Source of the DNA: Plumapathes pennacea
Taxonomy: Eukaryota; Cnidaria; Anthozoa; Antipatharia; Myriopathidae
Assembly (NCBI GenBank): GCA_964036295.1
Contig: OZ038462.1
Coordinates: 40,219,680-40,283,679, forward strand
Length of the DNA: 64,000 nt
Direction of reading: 5' to 3'
Shown: positions 48,351-61,050 of the stretch, piece after piece
Layout: each line of letters begins with the position of its first letter
Position numbering within the stretch: the stretch's first letter is position 1
The notes under the pieces: model-generated
Database searches by the model: none
The model's input: only the letters and a program-made list of their open reading frames with translations
What the model was told of the DNA's origin: nothing
Program-made: the position numbers and the translations under genes

Positions 48351-49454
48351 TTACATTTTGGTATCCTGTGCCCTGTCCTCTGCCTGCCGCACTGATGCAT
48401 TTTTCGCCTCCCTGTTACTTTTGCTCACTCTTTCATGGACTGCGACTTGTGTAGCCTCGGTACCTGTTGACTTTATTGACTCACTGGCCACTTGACCATG
48501 GTGACCGACCCCTCTGAAGCAGCAACAAACGTCCCGCTTACAATGGCCACGGAAGTCGGTACTCATGGCGAACAGGATGACGGGATTAATGACGTGTTTC
48601 AAGTAGTATACGACAAAGAGCACGAGGTCGGCATACTCAAAGTGAACGTTTCCTCGATAGTTTCCAAATTCCCATAGCAACATCTGTATCCCGCGAGGAA
48701 TATAGCAGATTTGAAAAATGGCGACCAGTATAACCAACATTCTCACCAGATGAGCCTTGCGCTTTGTTCGATTCTCTCGCTGCTCGACTGTCCCGGTTCT
48801 CGAGATGGCAGGGTTCTGCGAGCGCAGGACCATAACGATCCGAGCGTATGCAGCTGTCTGGATTAATAGAGGCGAGAGGATGAAAACGATGACCAGGTAA
48901 ACAATGTAGACTCTTCGGCTGGCGACGGAGGCCCACGTTGTGCGACAACGATTTCCTGTGACGTGAAGCAAAGGGACCACGGGTACGCCGACCAGCACGT
49001 AACAGCCAAGCCATATGACGAGGATAAGCTGCTTCGCTCGATTGAGCTCGATTTTAGGCTTCAGCGGTGTGACAATCCCTCTGTACCTCTCAAACGCGAT
49101 CACTGTATGTGTTACCACCGAAACGCACACGAACACATCTTGCAAGGGAGCCAGGATCTGACAGAGAACCTCTCCGAATGGCCATCCTGTGTGGACTTCC
49201 ACGATGCGTAATGGAGTTGCAACGGCGGCGACACACAGGTCCGCTATCGCGATGCTCAAAATTAAATAATTACACGGGGTTTTGAGGCTTTGATGTCGCG
49301 TGATGGTAGAAATGAGGAGCGCGTTACCCGTTACACCCAACAAGAGCACCAGAGAGTACAAACCAACGTTCAGGTTTTTGTACGTCTCTTCATCAACCGC
49401 TCCAGTAGAACCGTCAGGAGAAGGGCTCGGGCAAGTTATGTTTGATTCCATCAT
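48351..49454 (-). CDS. Class A orphan GPCR 3
   Basis: Single-exon ORF; start at ATG 49454 (MMESNITC) because the in-frame codon at 49544 is TTG. It is 367 residues long. TM1 has GNALLIS, TM2 SIAIADLCVAAVATPLRI, TM3 starts VLCQILAPLQD and ends AFERYR. Loop 2 has Cys in GNRCRTTW, TM6 FQICYIPRG and TM7 NPVILFAMSTDF. A Cys cluster (CKRDVCCCF) just after helix 8 is a probable palmitoylation site. The tail is Ser/Thr/charged and ends TKM. Compared with GPCR 1 and 2 the TM3 turn has VSVVTHTVIAFERY, so the PLQDVFVCVSVVTHT block is the family hallmark. Confidence 0.92.
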   Translation of the reverse strand: MMESNITCPSPSPDGSTGAVDEETYKNLNVGLYSLVLLLGVTGNALLISTITRHQSLKTPCNYLILSIAIADLCVAAVATPLRIVEVHTGWPFGEVLCQILAPLQDVFVCVSVVTHTVIAFERYRGIVTPLKPKIELNRAKQLILVIWLGCYVLVGVPVVPLLHVTGNRCRTTWASVASRRVYIVYLVIVFILSPLLIQTAAYARIVMVLRSQNPAISRTGTVEQRENRTKRKAHLVRMLVILVAIFQICYIPRGIQMLLWEFGNYRGNVHFEYADLVLFVVYYLKHVINPVILFAMSTDFRGHCKRDVCCCFRGVGHHGQVASESIKSTGTEATQVAVHERVSKSNREAKNASVRQAEDRAQDTKM

Positions 49455-51780
49455 GAACACAAGACTCTTCCGCGTCCTGCTCGAATATGCAACACTCTGC
49501 CGAGACTGATAACAACAAACATTGATAATCAGCAAAGCGCGCAAAGATAAAAGGAAGCCGAAAAGTGATAAATCTTGTTAAGGATTGTATAATTGTTTCA
49601 TTTTGCCGGGGATTTTCTTCAGTTCATTGTTTGTATTATTTCACTGTGGTAGTTTCCTAGATATATATGTCATACTCGTATAAATTTGGAATTGTATACC
49701 GTATAAGCAGCGATATGTTTTGGCGCCATACAATCTCCGGCTTTGAAGTGCGACATGCGATTGTTATATTTTGGCTCTGAGAAGCCCAAAATAGTTATTT
49801 ATCATAATTATTTGTTTTGATCTTTTGATTGAAATAATATATTATGAGTTTTGGGTTGCTTTTTTAATTATTTAAACAAAACTCCTCTCGTTCAATTGAT
49901 GACTGTCACATTAAATTTCGCAAAGCCAGTCTCATTAAATCTTCTGAATATTACAAATGTTCTCCTTTCAAACTCTAACCAAGATACGTTTGGCACCTGA
50001 TGCCTTGCCTAATTGTGTGACTGTGCAAATGTGCAATCTTTATTCTTATATATGTCCAGTAATTTTGTAACCTTCTTTGTTGCTGGAGGTCTTATTTAAA
50101 CTCTCTTGGGTCCTTGTAAGCCTTGTAAAATCGACCGACCTGGGGGCACCTTTAAATTCACCCAAGAACAAGGTATAACATGCACGTAGTAGTTTATCAT
50201 GTTCCTCGAACGTGACTAGGTTCCTTAAACAAAATCAATTCTAGGAGATAAAAAACTTTATTAGTGTGAATTACGAAATTGTAGATAAAGACTTGAAGAA
50301 ACTTTTAGGTAATCGCAATTTAATTCTCAATATTTAAGGCTGCTATATTATTTTGTTATTTGACCAAAGTGACCCACACTAGATTTATTCGACATTATAT
50401 ATTCTCATTATCTAAGCGGTCTCCTTTTAAATAGTTTATTATCGTTTCACTCAGTTCATACTTTCTATCGTTTTCGAAATTCATAATTTCATCCCCCTAT
50501 TTTCTTTGGTTTCATTAATCTCAACACAAAGTGAAAATCCTAACTCGGAAAAGTTTGGCTTCATTTTGAATAAAAGGAAAGCATTCAATAAGTTAGTGTC
50601 ACCAAAACCGCATTAATTTAAATATAGCTCTTTAGCTTTTGTCTTCTTTCACACGTCAACTTTATGAAATATTCGCTTGGTCTGTACACGATTCCTAAGA
50701 TACAACCCCAATCAATTAGACCTGAAGAGCTAAAATGTAAAGGAATAATTCACATTGATCGAAATCAGTATACTAAATATAATCCCTGCTAATACGCAAA
50801 AACTTTTAGAATCTTGTATGCTCTAAATTAATCAGACAGCTGTAAATTTACGACGAGAAAACTTTGTCTTTGCTAATAAAAGCATGATCACAGCTTGAGG
50901 TGCTAGCGCAAAAAAAGAAGACAGTAGATTTTCGTAACAAAAGATCCAACGGTTTATACTTCGATTTGTATAACTTACTGAACTGATGAAAACGATCTTA
51001 AACTTTAGAGTCTGTAAATTCTCCACGGAAATTGCAAATCTTTATTGAGCTTGATGTCATAAAATTGATTCCGAAACAGCGCTGAATTAGTGTTTACATA
51101 AGTACAGTGGAAAGAGAGAAACTCGATCGACGGCTCAACAAAGCATCGATTATATATTTCACGTGTTATAGATGCATGCATGTATTGGATTGGGTTTAAA
51201 CTTCAGTGCACACTGAGGCTCTAACAGCATATTTATCGAAACTAGATAAAACATTAACTGTATAAGTTTGTCAGTGGGAACGAAGGATCTTTGGTTCTTG
51301 ACCAGGGCGCAAAACGTGGCCCAATGGCCTGTAAATGAAAAGAAAAAAAAAAAAAAAAAAGAAAGAAAACGAAAGAAAGTGACCAGTCTTAATGAACGGG
51401 AGTAGTCAAGTCGAAAACAAAAGTGAACATGGCAAGTGTGGTCTCCATGAAGTTTGGCGGATTCAGTGTTGAAGTGAGGAAATGACACAGACCAAGGGTC
51501 TCTTGCACAGATCTTGCGGCGAGTGTTATCAAGAATCATGCTTTAGCACTATAGCTCAAAGAAAAAATATATATAACATCTCAACAGCAGCTGTGACAAA
51601 AAACGGCTGCATTTGCCAACTCGTATCTTCAACTAAGTAGAACTTGTTTCTTTCTTCCGCGTTTTCAAAGCCCAACAACAACCGAAACATCAAGTAAGCA
51701 AAAGTAATATTGAATCGACATCAAAGAAACACAGTTTTTACTAGTAGAATCTGTTCTGACGGTGGCTTGCACTGAAGGCT
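49455..51780. other. Upstream of GPCR 3, no gene recognised
   Basis: AT-rich. The acceptor-like TTGTTGTTATCAG at about 49511-49523 (minus strand) lies roughly 55 bases before the GPCR 3 ATG, so the gene may have a spliced 5' leader. A poly-A near 51344-51361 creates the poly-Phe minus ORF at 51159-51539, which has no domain. Confidence 0.45.
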
Positions 51781-52022
51781 ATGGGCCGGTTTTTAAACAA
51801 AGCCTAGCTTAGACCTGGTTTATCGCCAAATTGAAGGTCAGACGGAATCTGTAAACCAGGGTTTGCCAAAAGCTAAACTGCATTTTTAGAACATTGATCG
51901 ACGTCGGTTTATAAATACCACGTTGCAACCGTGGTCCAATCAGCATGGCTACTGTTTGGACCTTGTTTAGACCAGGACTTTCTTAACCGCGATCCAAACC
52001 TGGTTTAAAAAATCGGCCCTAT
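51781..52022. mobile_element. MITE-like element with GGGCCG...TTTAAAC TIRs
   Basis: ATGGGCCGGTTTTTAAAC at the left matches the reverse complement of GTTTAAAAAATCGGCCCTAT at the right. Subterminal AGACCTGGTTTA and AACCTGGTTTA blocks are repeated, and CGTTGCAACCGTGGTCCAAT is internal. It is 242 bases long and has no ORF. Confidence 0.8.
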
Positions 52023-53339
52023 AAGTTCAGAGACGATACTAAGGATAAGATTCTCAAAAGAATGCACCAACTACTCACAAGATTTGTAGTTATACAGCTT
52101 CGATTTCTCAGTCTACTCCTGTCGTACAGCTTCGATCCCTCTCTTGTCTATCTGTGGACGACCAAGAGGGCATGCAGAATGAAAACTCGGCTAGCAATTA
52201 ACGCATAGCAATAAAGTTTTCTTGAATGTACTCAATTTCATTTTTGGCTCAAAGCAAATATGCCCTTTGCGAGAACCTTAGTTTAAATGAATCGGCCCAG
52301 ATGAAACTTGCTAATATATATCATGCACTTTTCATAGCCGAATGTAATAAAATTGTATCGGCTTAAGGTTATTACGGGTCTTTGTGCCGGCTTGTCATTA
52401 AGCTTACTTTGTCAAAACCAAAAACACAGACAAACAGACGCCTTCACATAATCTTATGATTCATAAATTCAAGAATAACAGAGGATGAAATGTGGTCCGC
52501 TCAACCTGAAGCAAATTAATGATGGTTCAAAAGCTTGTATCGTTATACAATGAGAACTGGCATTTACTTGCTTTATGAATTGTTCTAGGAACATTTATTA
52601 ACTTCCATGCGACTGAATTTGTATTGTGGTACACATGAAGGCGAATGACTGGAGACAAGTAAAATTATAGGAATTTTGGTATATTCCTTTCTTAATAATC
52701 TTGCTGAACGAGCATCCTGAAATTGGTTCGTTTGTTTTTCATAAAAACAATCGAATTTCAGAGATAACTGCTTAACAAAATATATTTCCACTGCACATTC
52801 AACTATTTGTAAATTTTAATCTTTCTCTGGAACTAATTGCCGAAAACAACAACTTGATTGAAAGTTATTGCTTGTTTCTGTCTATATTAAGCGAACAAGA
52901 GTAATAATCTCTCAAACACACCGACAATATTCTAAATTTCCTGTACAATTCTGTAAATGGAATAACGGTCTTGAATATATTTCAGTGTTTCTTTTTTCGA
53001 GGTGTTCCTTACAAACTTCCCTGTGAGCATTGATCTTCCCTTAAAAGTTCCCCACTAATTTTGGTAAACATGGGAAGAACCTTCTATCTGCTTGAGTGTA
53101 CCACAAAAGAGTTGAATTACAACCTAATACAAACAAACGGATAATTACAAGAATTCGATTTAATTTTTCCTATTCTAACCGGGTGTCGGAACTGAAGACT
53201 TCTGGAGTATTTTTAATATTCATGCTAGGAGATGTAATTTATGTTTCTTTTAAGCTTTGTGCAAAGTTTAGAACTGTATAAGATATGTCAGACTGTTCCG
53301 CTGACCGTTTGTCTCATAGTGTGAACCAACTGGAAAGTT
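52023..53339. other. Intergenic, no gene recognised
   Basis: No coding signal. On the minus strand 52160-52073 carries an acceptor-like CCACAG, a twice-repeated ATCGAAGCTGTA phrase and a GTGAGT donor (52071-52076). This could be an untranslated leader exon of GPCR 3, which starts 2.6 kb further on the same strand. Confidence 0.35.
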
Positions 53340-53650
53340 GTAATATATAGAACGCTTTTCGGATGACTACCGAAAACCAAAACCACAGCAATCACAGAGC
53401 CAATCAATGAGGCGAGCAAAAACACATCAGACCAAGTAGAAGTACGAGCAAAACCAAAACGAAGACCAAGTAACTGCGATAATGGTTTACAAACCAATCA
53501 GCAGTGCGAGAACACGCCATCGCAACTTGCTTTCTTGCGTGATCGTCCAGGTTTTGGTTTTGCTCTTGATTGGCCAAGAATGTTGCTAAAGTTGTTAGGA
53601 CCAATCAGAAAGCGTAGCAAACGCAAAACCAAAGCAAGCACACGATTACT
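53340..53650. repeat. Dispersed SINE-like repeat, copy 4 (longest)
   Basis: GAACGCTTTTCGGATGACTACCGAAAACCAAAACC is followed by at least four spaced CCAATCA/ATTGG words and AAAACCAAA phrases (53387-53630). It matches the kinase 3' UTR copy in order. It contains no RT signature. A polymerase III box was not confirmed. Confidence 0.6.
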
Positions 53651-53983
53651 TTTGATACACAAATAAACTTGTATTGCCGCTTTTAATAGTATCTCCGGGC
53701 GTTCTGAAGCTAAGGCGGTATAGCCATGCTCTTTCCCATAAATGAAGATGATCATTTGTTGGATGCAATGGGCTGCCCTAAGATTTCATGGCTCGTTTAG
53801 CGAAAAGTTACTGTTAAGAAAGTCTGAACTTTTGAATATTATTTTGGTCAATAATGCGATTTATTATTGTGTCATTTTTGTTTTGGTATAAAAGATGTGT
53901 TTGTCAGAACGTTTTGGAAAAAAAATCAAAGCAAGATGTTCAACTTGGTGACTGTGCCGCCCAGATTATTAAATATGCATAAA

Positions 53984-54018
<35 letters not shown>

Positions 54019-55924
54019 GCAACACGTTAACACACTGCGATTAGACTGAACCCACCGAGAGTTTTCAGTTGCATGATTGAATCACTTGCCTATGAGTGCA
54101 TGAATATACAGGCAGTAACTGCAGTCTAGCTAGCAAGTATACTATGAAGGTCGACTTATGCGAATGACCTATAAGTCTACGGTTATAGCCTTTCTTGTAT
54201 AAATATATTTTTCAACTAGTCGTATATTACCCTTACAGTTTCATGTTAAAGATCCCGTGCTCCCATGGAAGGCAAAATATCAAATTGATGGGCATATAGT
54301 ACAATTTATGATACTTCTCATGGACAGAATTTGATTATTTTATATATTACTGAATCAGTTTCTATCAGTAATCATCTTGTTGCTAGATCCTAAGATTTGA
54401 GTCTTTATAAAGATTATTGGTTTATACCAGGCTTTCACCTTTATCAGTTGAAATAACATATTCAGTATGAAGTGGAATGAATGATTAGGAATCAAGGGAC
54501 CGGGCTTTTAGGTCCAATTTTATTCCTAATGACTGTCGGTCCTAGCTTCACTGATGCAGTACGACACGCAGGGAATATCATCCCGATTAAGTACACCATG
54601 AAATGCGTAGTTCCTCTGAGAACTAGTTTTTTTTCTTCTTCTTCTTCTTCTTCTTTCTTTTTCTTTTTTCTTTTACAAAATAATATATAATGAATGCACC
54701 AACGCAAGCTTGTGCCGTAAAAAATGTTTGGACTGGCGGTTTGAGAGAGACAGACAGAAAATTGGTTGACGAGAAAGCATGATACAGGAGAGAGAGATTA
54801 AAAAGAGCGAAATGCATAGAAAGATGATGTGAAAGAGGGTTTTAGATGCTGCTTTACGCTAGCCAAGCACATGAACGCCCGGGAACATAAGTGTAGTAAA
54901 AGCAATTACAATTTTGTTATTGTTCCGGCCGAATTTATAAACAAAACCAAAACAAGAGGAAAAATATGTTTTCTTTTCTGGTGACCAATACATCCTTTTA
55001 TAGTTCACATACATCATTCAGCAAGTGTTCATTGTTTTTAATTGACAATGGCTTCCTGCTAGCTTTAGTGCTCTGCGCTAAACTTTCCACTTACCTGCTG
55101 TGTGTGAGCGTCTTTCACGCGGTGACAATTATTCCTCTTCGTCCTTATAACTTGAGATACATCTGTAAATAAGCTGCGAGAAAATGGGCTTGCTTTATCC
55201 TTTCACTGTCAAATACGAAATTGACTCGACGCAGATTACTAGTTCGACCGTCAAGCGAAACCACAAGGTGTGCCCACTCACACGACTGCAGCGGCTGGAT
55301 AAGTGCATTAGAGAAAGCAATGTTTTCAGGTCGTGATTGTGCGGGTTTTAAGTTTACTGTGTTTCACATGGCAGTGAAAGGGTCAGCTTTTTATCTAGTT
55401 GCAAAATGAAAGAAACACCCACATGTACACTATTAATCTAACGTGTTTTTTTTTTTTTTTTTTTTTTTTTTTTTCTCAAACCAGCATCATAGTCTTACAT
55501 ACTTTGAAAGTAATTGATTTTTAACTGAATAGCAATTTAGGCAGAAGAAGAACATCAAGGAAGTATCATGCATAAAAGAAACTACATGAATGAGCGAATT
55601 TTTTAACTTTGGTTTTTATCACGACCGTTCCGCTATATTTTTTTAGAGAAGAAACGGTTAGCAAATAATGTGGTGAAAGGAAAGATCATGCAAGATTATC
55701 TGGCACAAAACTGGGCTATAAAGTTACCTCGGTGTTGACTCGAGGGGTCCTTGCCCTATGAACCTCAGAGAGCTAGTATTTAAACTGGAACAGGAGGGAA
55801 GAAGTATACAGTTTAATTGTTGATTATACCATTATTTTTTGCATGATATACATAACTGCTGCTGGAGCTTGTTTGGACATATTTTTATTGTCCATTAGTC
55901 CTGATCTGGATTTTATCGACGAAC
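53651..55924. other. Intergenic, no gene recognised
   Basis: Contains poly-A (53987-54014), a TTC-rich tract (54629-54675) and a T30 tract (55446-55475). On the minus strand CACAGCAG|GTAAGT at about 55098-55091 is a strong donor without an adjoining ORF. The track-like short ORFs here are low-complexity products. Confidence 0.4.
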
Positions 55925-56314
55925 TCAATTACGGCGACAGTCGGGAATCTTGTCAATCTGTGTTATCCTCTCAAATTTGGGAAATTTGTTTAGTTGTGGT
56001 TTCTCGTTCTGTAGTGCCGTCTGCTTGCTTCTATTCACACTAGTTTTTAAATGGGTCCCTTTTTTGATATCTAAAATCGTACAATTTGCTAAAGTGATCG
56101 CGATTATCTTGCACATGACACCTCTTGTCGCATTTATTCCATGTACAAGATGAGTCTTGCGACCCTGGCGAATAGAACGAAACAAGAGTGGAACGAAGTA
56201 CATTAAGACTACAGAGAAACACACAAATAAAGCACATACACAAGAGCAAAATATACGACGTTTCCTGCCTGGTTCGGCCTCAATTACCTTATCTTTTTTC
56301 GCAGTTATTAGCAT
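55925..56314 (-). CDS. Possible single-pass membrane protein ORF, unidentified
   Basis: From ATG 56314 the frame is open for 129 residues. A basic N-terminal segment (EPGRKRRIF) precedes one hydrophobic stretch of about 22 residues (CSCVCALFVCFSVVLMYFVPLLF), then a polar, Lys-rich C-terminal half with one NAT sequon and two Cys. The charge pattern predicts type II topology. I recognise no family. No poly(A) or splice support is evident, and the opposite strand is also open for about 65 codons. It could be a chance ORF, an isolated exon or a decayed receptor fragment. Confidence 0.25.
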   Translation of the reverse strand: MLITAKKDKVIEAEPGRKRRIFCSCVCALFVCFSVVLMYFVPLLFRSIRQGRKTHLVHGINATRGVMCKIIAITLANCTILDIKKGTHLKTSVNRSKQTALQNEKPQLNKFPKFERITQIDKIPDCRRN

Positions 56315-58434
56315 CTCCTCGTCTTTTATGAAGGAAAGTCTTTCATACAAAAGAACTATATTCGCCTATTAAGTGTTACTCACCAAGCTTCGCTTATGCA
56401 AATAACGCAAGTGTGGCTGATTGAACCGCAAGCTAATTCCTTCCTGATATACTGATAAGAAAGCTTTCAAAAGATAAAATCAAAATTAAGCACTGTATAT
56501 ATACAAATGTGTCGAGGAAATTCCAAAGGGAAACTTACAAAGAAAAATAATATAACGAAAATAAGATTCCAGCTATGGTTAGAGAATTAAAACAATTCAT
56601 CACGAATTTTAAATACCTTTATGTGTGTGTGTGTTTGTCTCTCTACTGGCATGTCGGAACGGAAAATTAGACGAGTTAAAATAAAAACTAATCATTGAAT
56701 TACAAAAAGTTTTGACTTGGGAGATCAGTGTATTTAATGAGAGAAATCCACGCATATATTCGGTTGTCATTGTCGTTATTAACGGTATAAACATCAGAAA
56801 AAATATATCTCTGTATAAGCTTTTGCATAGCCCAAACGAATTCAGAGGGTTCATGAAGAAGTCTCCTTATTCTTTGTAAATTAGAAACCGTATTCCAAAT
56901 CTGGAACTGAATTGCTTAGCTTGGTGGTTATACGACTTATAGCGTCAGAGAGCAGGTGTTAATTTTTTTTTTTTTTTTTTTTTTTTTTTTGTAGTCTAGT
57001 ATGTGAAGTAGAACGAAGTGGAAGAAAGCAAATCAAACGGTCAATAGACATAATCGGTTCTTTTGAATAATATGGGTGATCGATAAAGTTACTGATACGA
57101 ATAAGTTGAGAAAATCAATTTGCTAGAAACTAACAACCAAAATAATTTATTCATGCCTTAGATTAAAAGGATAAAAATAGCGGTTAGCCTGATAAAGTCG
57201 ATCTCATTTCTGAATGGCTGTCAACAAATAAATGCTTTTGTCTAAGCTCTCCATGATACTTAGACAATAATGCGAGAATCAGACTACGCCATTTTGGGAA
57301 ATTCGTAGCAGTTGAGTGTGTGATGTACATACAGGATGGAATGATGATTAAAGTAGGATTATAAAATAGATAACCTCTGAATGCTCGATTACATATTCAA
57401 TTCAATCGCCCTTTCTTGGCCTCTGATCCGTCTACAATAAACAAAAGCCCAGAACATCAGTAGATAAATTATTGTGATTCAGTCTGTTCTCTTTTTCATG
57501 GTTATTGCGGCTGCGCGCATATAATCAGTTGGAATAGCGCATAATTATATTTCTCCAACTCAGAATTCATGTGTCTTTTTCTTTGTTTTGTTTTGTTTTT
57601 GTTTTTGTACAGCAAAACGAGCTCAACACTGACAGAAATTCAATAATCCACTATTCAGTGTAATCCCCCTTCAATGTATCATGTTTGAGGTTTCTCTTAT
57701 TAATATCCCAGACTGAACGCACAGTATCTCTGTCCTCCGCATGGGATTCTTAAGGCCTGGCAAAACGATGACACATTGTGGCAGCAACATTGCCATTATC
57801 GGAAAGACGTATCAACGTTCAGACTGTTGGAAGGCAGTTAAAAAACGTACTTTATAGTTAGCATTTTGTGCGAACGTTTGATGAATAAGTTGGACCACTG
57901 TCAACCATATAGTTATTCCATCCGTTACGTTCGAGCAAAACATGTATTATATAAAGTTAGTCTCCGTAAAAATATTTAAAACCCTGTACGTTGGCGCTGT
58001 GAAAAGTTTGGTCACTTCAATTACAAACAAAAGAAGGGTCATACGGCATTTGTTAAGGGCAGTGGTGGCCAATACAGAATAGAATGATAGCTGATTGAAA
58101 TGATCGATTTAGCCAGTAGTCAATCGATAGCGGCTGATCAAGGTGAGTTCGATATTTTTTGTTGCACAATTTAGTTAGTCTCCTCGTCGCGCATGATTCA
58201 CTTTTGTACTACACAATTTACCTGGTAAAATGACGTATAAATTCCTCAGTACAGAGTTTTTGTTTTAGCCCTTTGATTTCTGAGTGAGTTTTCTCGAGTT
58301 TGTAATACACCGCTATGAAACATTGCGCATTCTTAAAGTAAAAACCGACGAAATCGAGCCCTATTTGGCTACTCACATAATTGGAGTTATAAAAATAATA
58401 AATAAATAAATAAATAAATAAATAAATGAAAACA
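56315..58434. other. Intergenic, no gene recognised
   Basis: AT-rich with a T23 tract at about 56968-56990, short (TG)n near 56623-56634 and (AATA)n at 58397-58427. A minus-strand GAAGCTTG|GTGAGT lies at about 56391-56379, again without an adjoining ORF of interest. Confidence 0.4.
58397..58427. repeat. (AATA)n microsatellite
   Basis: Seven to eight AATA units end in AATGAAAAC and border the next dispersed repeat on its left. Confidence 0.92.
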
Positions 58435-58975
58435 CTGATGCCCGACCCTTCTGGAAGGGTCGCCCTTCTCTATTGAAATTCCCTCTTCCGTTTACATGAT
58501 AGGTAGGGTCACCCCAGGAGAAAGTTACGCCCTATCTCTTTGTAAGGGTAACCCTTTCACCAGGGACAGCCTTTGGCTATGTAAACGCTTTAAGGTAGGG
58601 TTACACGCGATGTCTTTCAGACTATTGGCGAGATAGCCCTATATATTGCTTGGCATGCTCTTCTAACCCTTCAAGGAGAATGTCCGTCCTAGGAGGGGCA
58701 CCCTCCTTCCATGTAAACAGGGCCTAAAATAAAATGTAAACACATCTTCTTTTTACCCACGCCAGAATTTAGGCACGGTTCCCGTGCCTACTCGGGCATT
58801 AAAGTAGGCACCGGTACCCAATCTGCACGCAGTGTGAACACAGCACCGTTTTGTGCTAGTGCCCATGCACTGGTGCTCGGGCAAAAACTATGACACATTA
58901 ATGTTGCCCCGTTTTGGCACGTGCAAATCATTTGCTGCGGACACAAATTTGTGTCCTGGCTATAAAAATGTTTCT
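58435..58975. repeat. Two adjoining GC-richer dispersed repeats
   Basis: 58435-58730 is built of AGGGT/ACCCT words (CTTCTGGAAGGGTCGCCC, TAGGGTCACCCC, TAAGGGTAACCC) and ends CATGTAAACAGGGCC. 58760-58930 is built of GGCAC/GTGCC words (TAGGCACGGTTCCCGTGCC, GGCACCGGTACC). Both are locally self-complementary and lack ORFs, which is consistent with non-autonomous elements. A similar style of block lies at 287-480. Confidence 0.6.
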
Positions 58976-59536
58976 AGAAATAGTTCAGAAACATTTACTG
59001 AGTCTGCACAGTGAGCGCAGCAATGTTGACGCACTTTTGCTGCCCTGGAAACATTGAAGAACACATTATTGCCACCACAGTATGTCCTCGTTTTGCCAGG
59101 CCATAAGAGAATTTTAATTATAAATATACAACTGTGAATGACTCCAAAACGCACTATGCGTTATGTTTACATATATATGTTTGGGCACATGTATATTTGC
59201 AATGGTTATATAGCTATATTTGGTAAAATAAAGCCTATTTTAGCTCCTTTACGTTCTGAACGAGTTCTAATCACTATAGAGCAGGCACAAGTTGCCAGGG
59301 TTTGTTGTCCCAGCTTTTTCCTAAATATGGGGGGAAGGGTAGAGCTTAATTGTGCGGAGAAGATCGCATGCGATTGAGTTTTATGTTTTTGTTTTCTTTT
59401 TTTCATTTTTTCACAATCACTGAAAGCTCTATAATGTTATTGTAATTTTTTTGATCTTGCGATCAATTTTAATGCAGATAAAAAAAAAAGAGCTGCCGTG
59501 GAGGCCGAGCGACATTCAATAGAGGCTGCTACAGCG

Positions 59537-59691
59537 TAGATGAACCAAACATACAATATGACATTAGCTTGAAGTCTTTATCAAGCGATGGTACAGCGCT
59601 AGGTTCAGATAATGTTGAAACTAATCACAGTGTAGATAAATCCAACATACAAGATATCATCAGCTTGAAGTCTTTTTCAAGCGATGGTACA
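59537..59691. repeat. 94-bp-spaced direct repeat with an internal hairpin
   Basis: GTAGATGAACCAAACATACA at 59537 and GTAGATAAATCCAACATACA at 59631 each continue to AGCTTGAAGTCTTT.TCAAGC, a GCTTGA/TCAAGC stem, and GATGGTAC. The two units are about 85% alike by eye. An element-like stretch with CCACGTTCTGATTGGTCGAAGAGCGTG follows from 59713. Confidence 0.7.
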
Positions 59692-60690
59692 TTATAACAT
59701 AGTTACGATATAAGCCACGTTCTGATTGGTCGAAGAGCGTGCTCCATAACTTTATTGTGCACGCCCGGCCGTGCTCAATAATATGACGTGAGCAAATGCC
59801 GCTTCCTTTCAATTTTTTCTAGCTTTCCTCGTTTAAAAATTAACAGGCGCTTTACAACTCAGAATAAAATAGCTTTATTTTCCCGAAGAAGTTTGTACTA
59901 CATGGAGTCACACCGGCATCCAAAGGAAATGATGTCTGAAAAATTCTGCATTTCAACGGTCGGCACAGAAAATTGTATAAATCAAAACCTACCTATTTCT
60001 TGGCGGCTTAAGTCTCATGGAAGGTGAAATCCATCACAGCAAAGATAAATATCCATCAAGCCTCCAACTGCTTTGAATAAAATGGCGTGTATTCATTCCG
60101 AAAGCCGCCATACTTGCAGTGTTTACAGGACAGTTTGCTGGCTGCTCGAACAACAAAGATGTCCGCTCGGCAAACATTTTATCTCTTTCGTAGATGGTTG
60201 GACTGTTCACAATGTTCGACTGATCACTTTGCATTTCCAGACCCGCATTGTCTGTCTTTGTTCAAGGCGAGTCTCAGTTGTTTTGAAGCGACGACGTGAA
60301 TTTCCTGGATACGTTTTAAATCTTCAACAATTCCAAAGACACCGCAGGCTGCTCCTGATTAAACTATAAATTATCATTACAACACTCACACTTGCTTCCC
60401 CTGCATTTTGAGAATACGCGACATATCTTTTTATTATGCACAATCGATTTTTGACAGTTTGACTTTGACTCTTATTTCTAACCAGAGGCCACGATTAATC
60501 CAGCCTTCGCTTCAATACTTTTGTGTTTTCTTTTATCAACTGAATACGTTTCTTCTATCAGGCTTTTGAGTATTCGTGTTCTGTAACAAGCGAGGAGTTT
60601 GTTGAGTTTGGATGGGATGCAGTTAACTTTTACACACAAGTAACGAGCAATTCACTGGCCACATCTCGAGTTGTTTAGCGAAGTCAATTA

Positions 60691-60713
60691 CATACATACA
60701 TACATACATACAT
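60691..60713. repeat. (CATA)n microsatellite
   Basis: Six CATA units lie about 290 bases before the tRNA-like block, on the side where the tail of a minus-strand SINE would be expected. Confidence 0.85.
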
Positions 60714-60977
60714 ATTTTTATTGATGCTCCTCTCAAGGGGCTTTTCAGCAACAATTTGGCTTCGCCATATTACTGTGGAGTACAGGCACTGAGGGTGGTC
60801 ACTGCTAGAGATTTGTTTACGTCCTCAATGGTTCTTTTACGTCCCCCTGTGATCAAGTATAAAAGTATAGGGAGACTGGACCGCCATTTTACGTAGTCAG
60901 CCGAGCCACGTGAAGGTACCATTTGCTGATAGAAACAAAGGCAGCATCTTCTCCTCAGTTATTAAGACCCTGAGCGC

Positions 60978-61050
60978 TGGTCCGGCCGGGGTTCGAACCC
61001 GCGACCTCCCGCACGAAAGACCGGCACTCAACCAACTGAGCCAACCGGGC
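60978..61050 (-). repeat. tRNA-derived SINE head
   Basis: On the minus strand GCCCGGTTGGCTCAGTTGGTTGAG reads as an acceptor/D-arm with an A-box, and GGGTTCGAACCCC as a T-arm with a B-box, at normal tRNA spacing. The acceptor and anticodon stems do not pair well, so this is a SINE head rather than a working tRNA gene. The SINE body probably runs toward the (CATA)n tract at 60691. Confidence 0.6.

Noticed and set aside
60978-61050. Functional tRNA gene on the minus strand
   Set aside because: A and B boxes are clear, but the acceptor and anticodon stems pair poorly. A tRNA-derived SINE head is the better reading.
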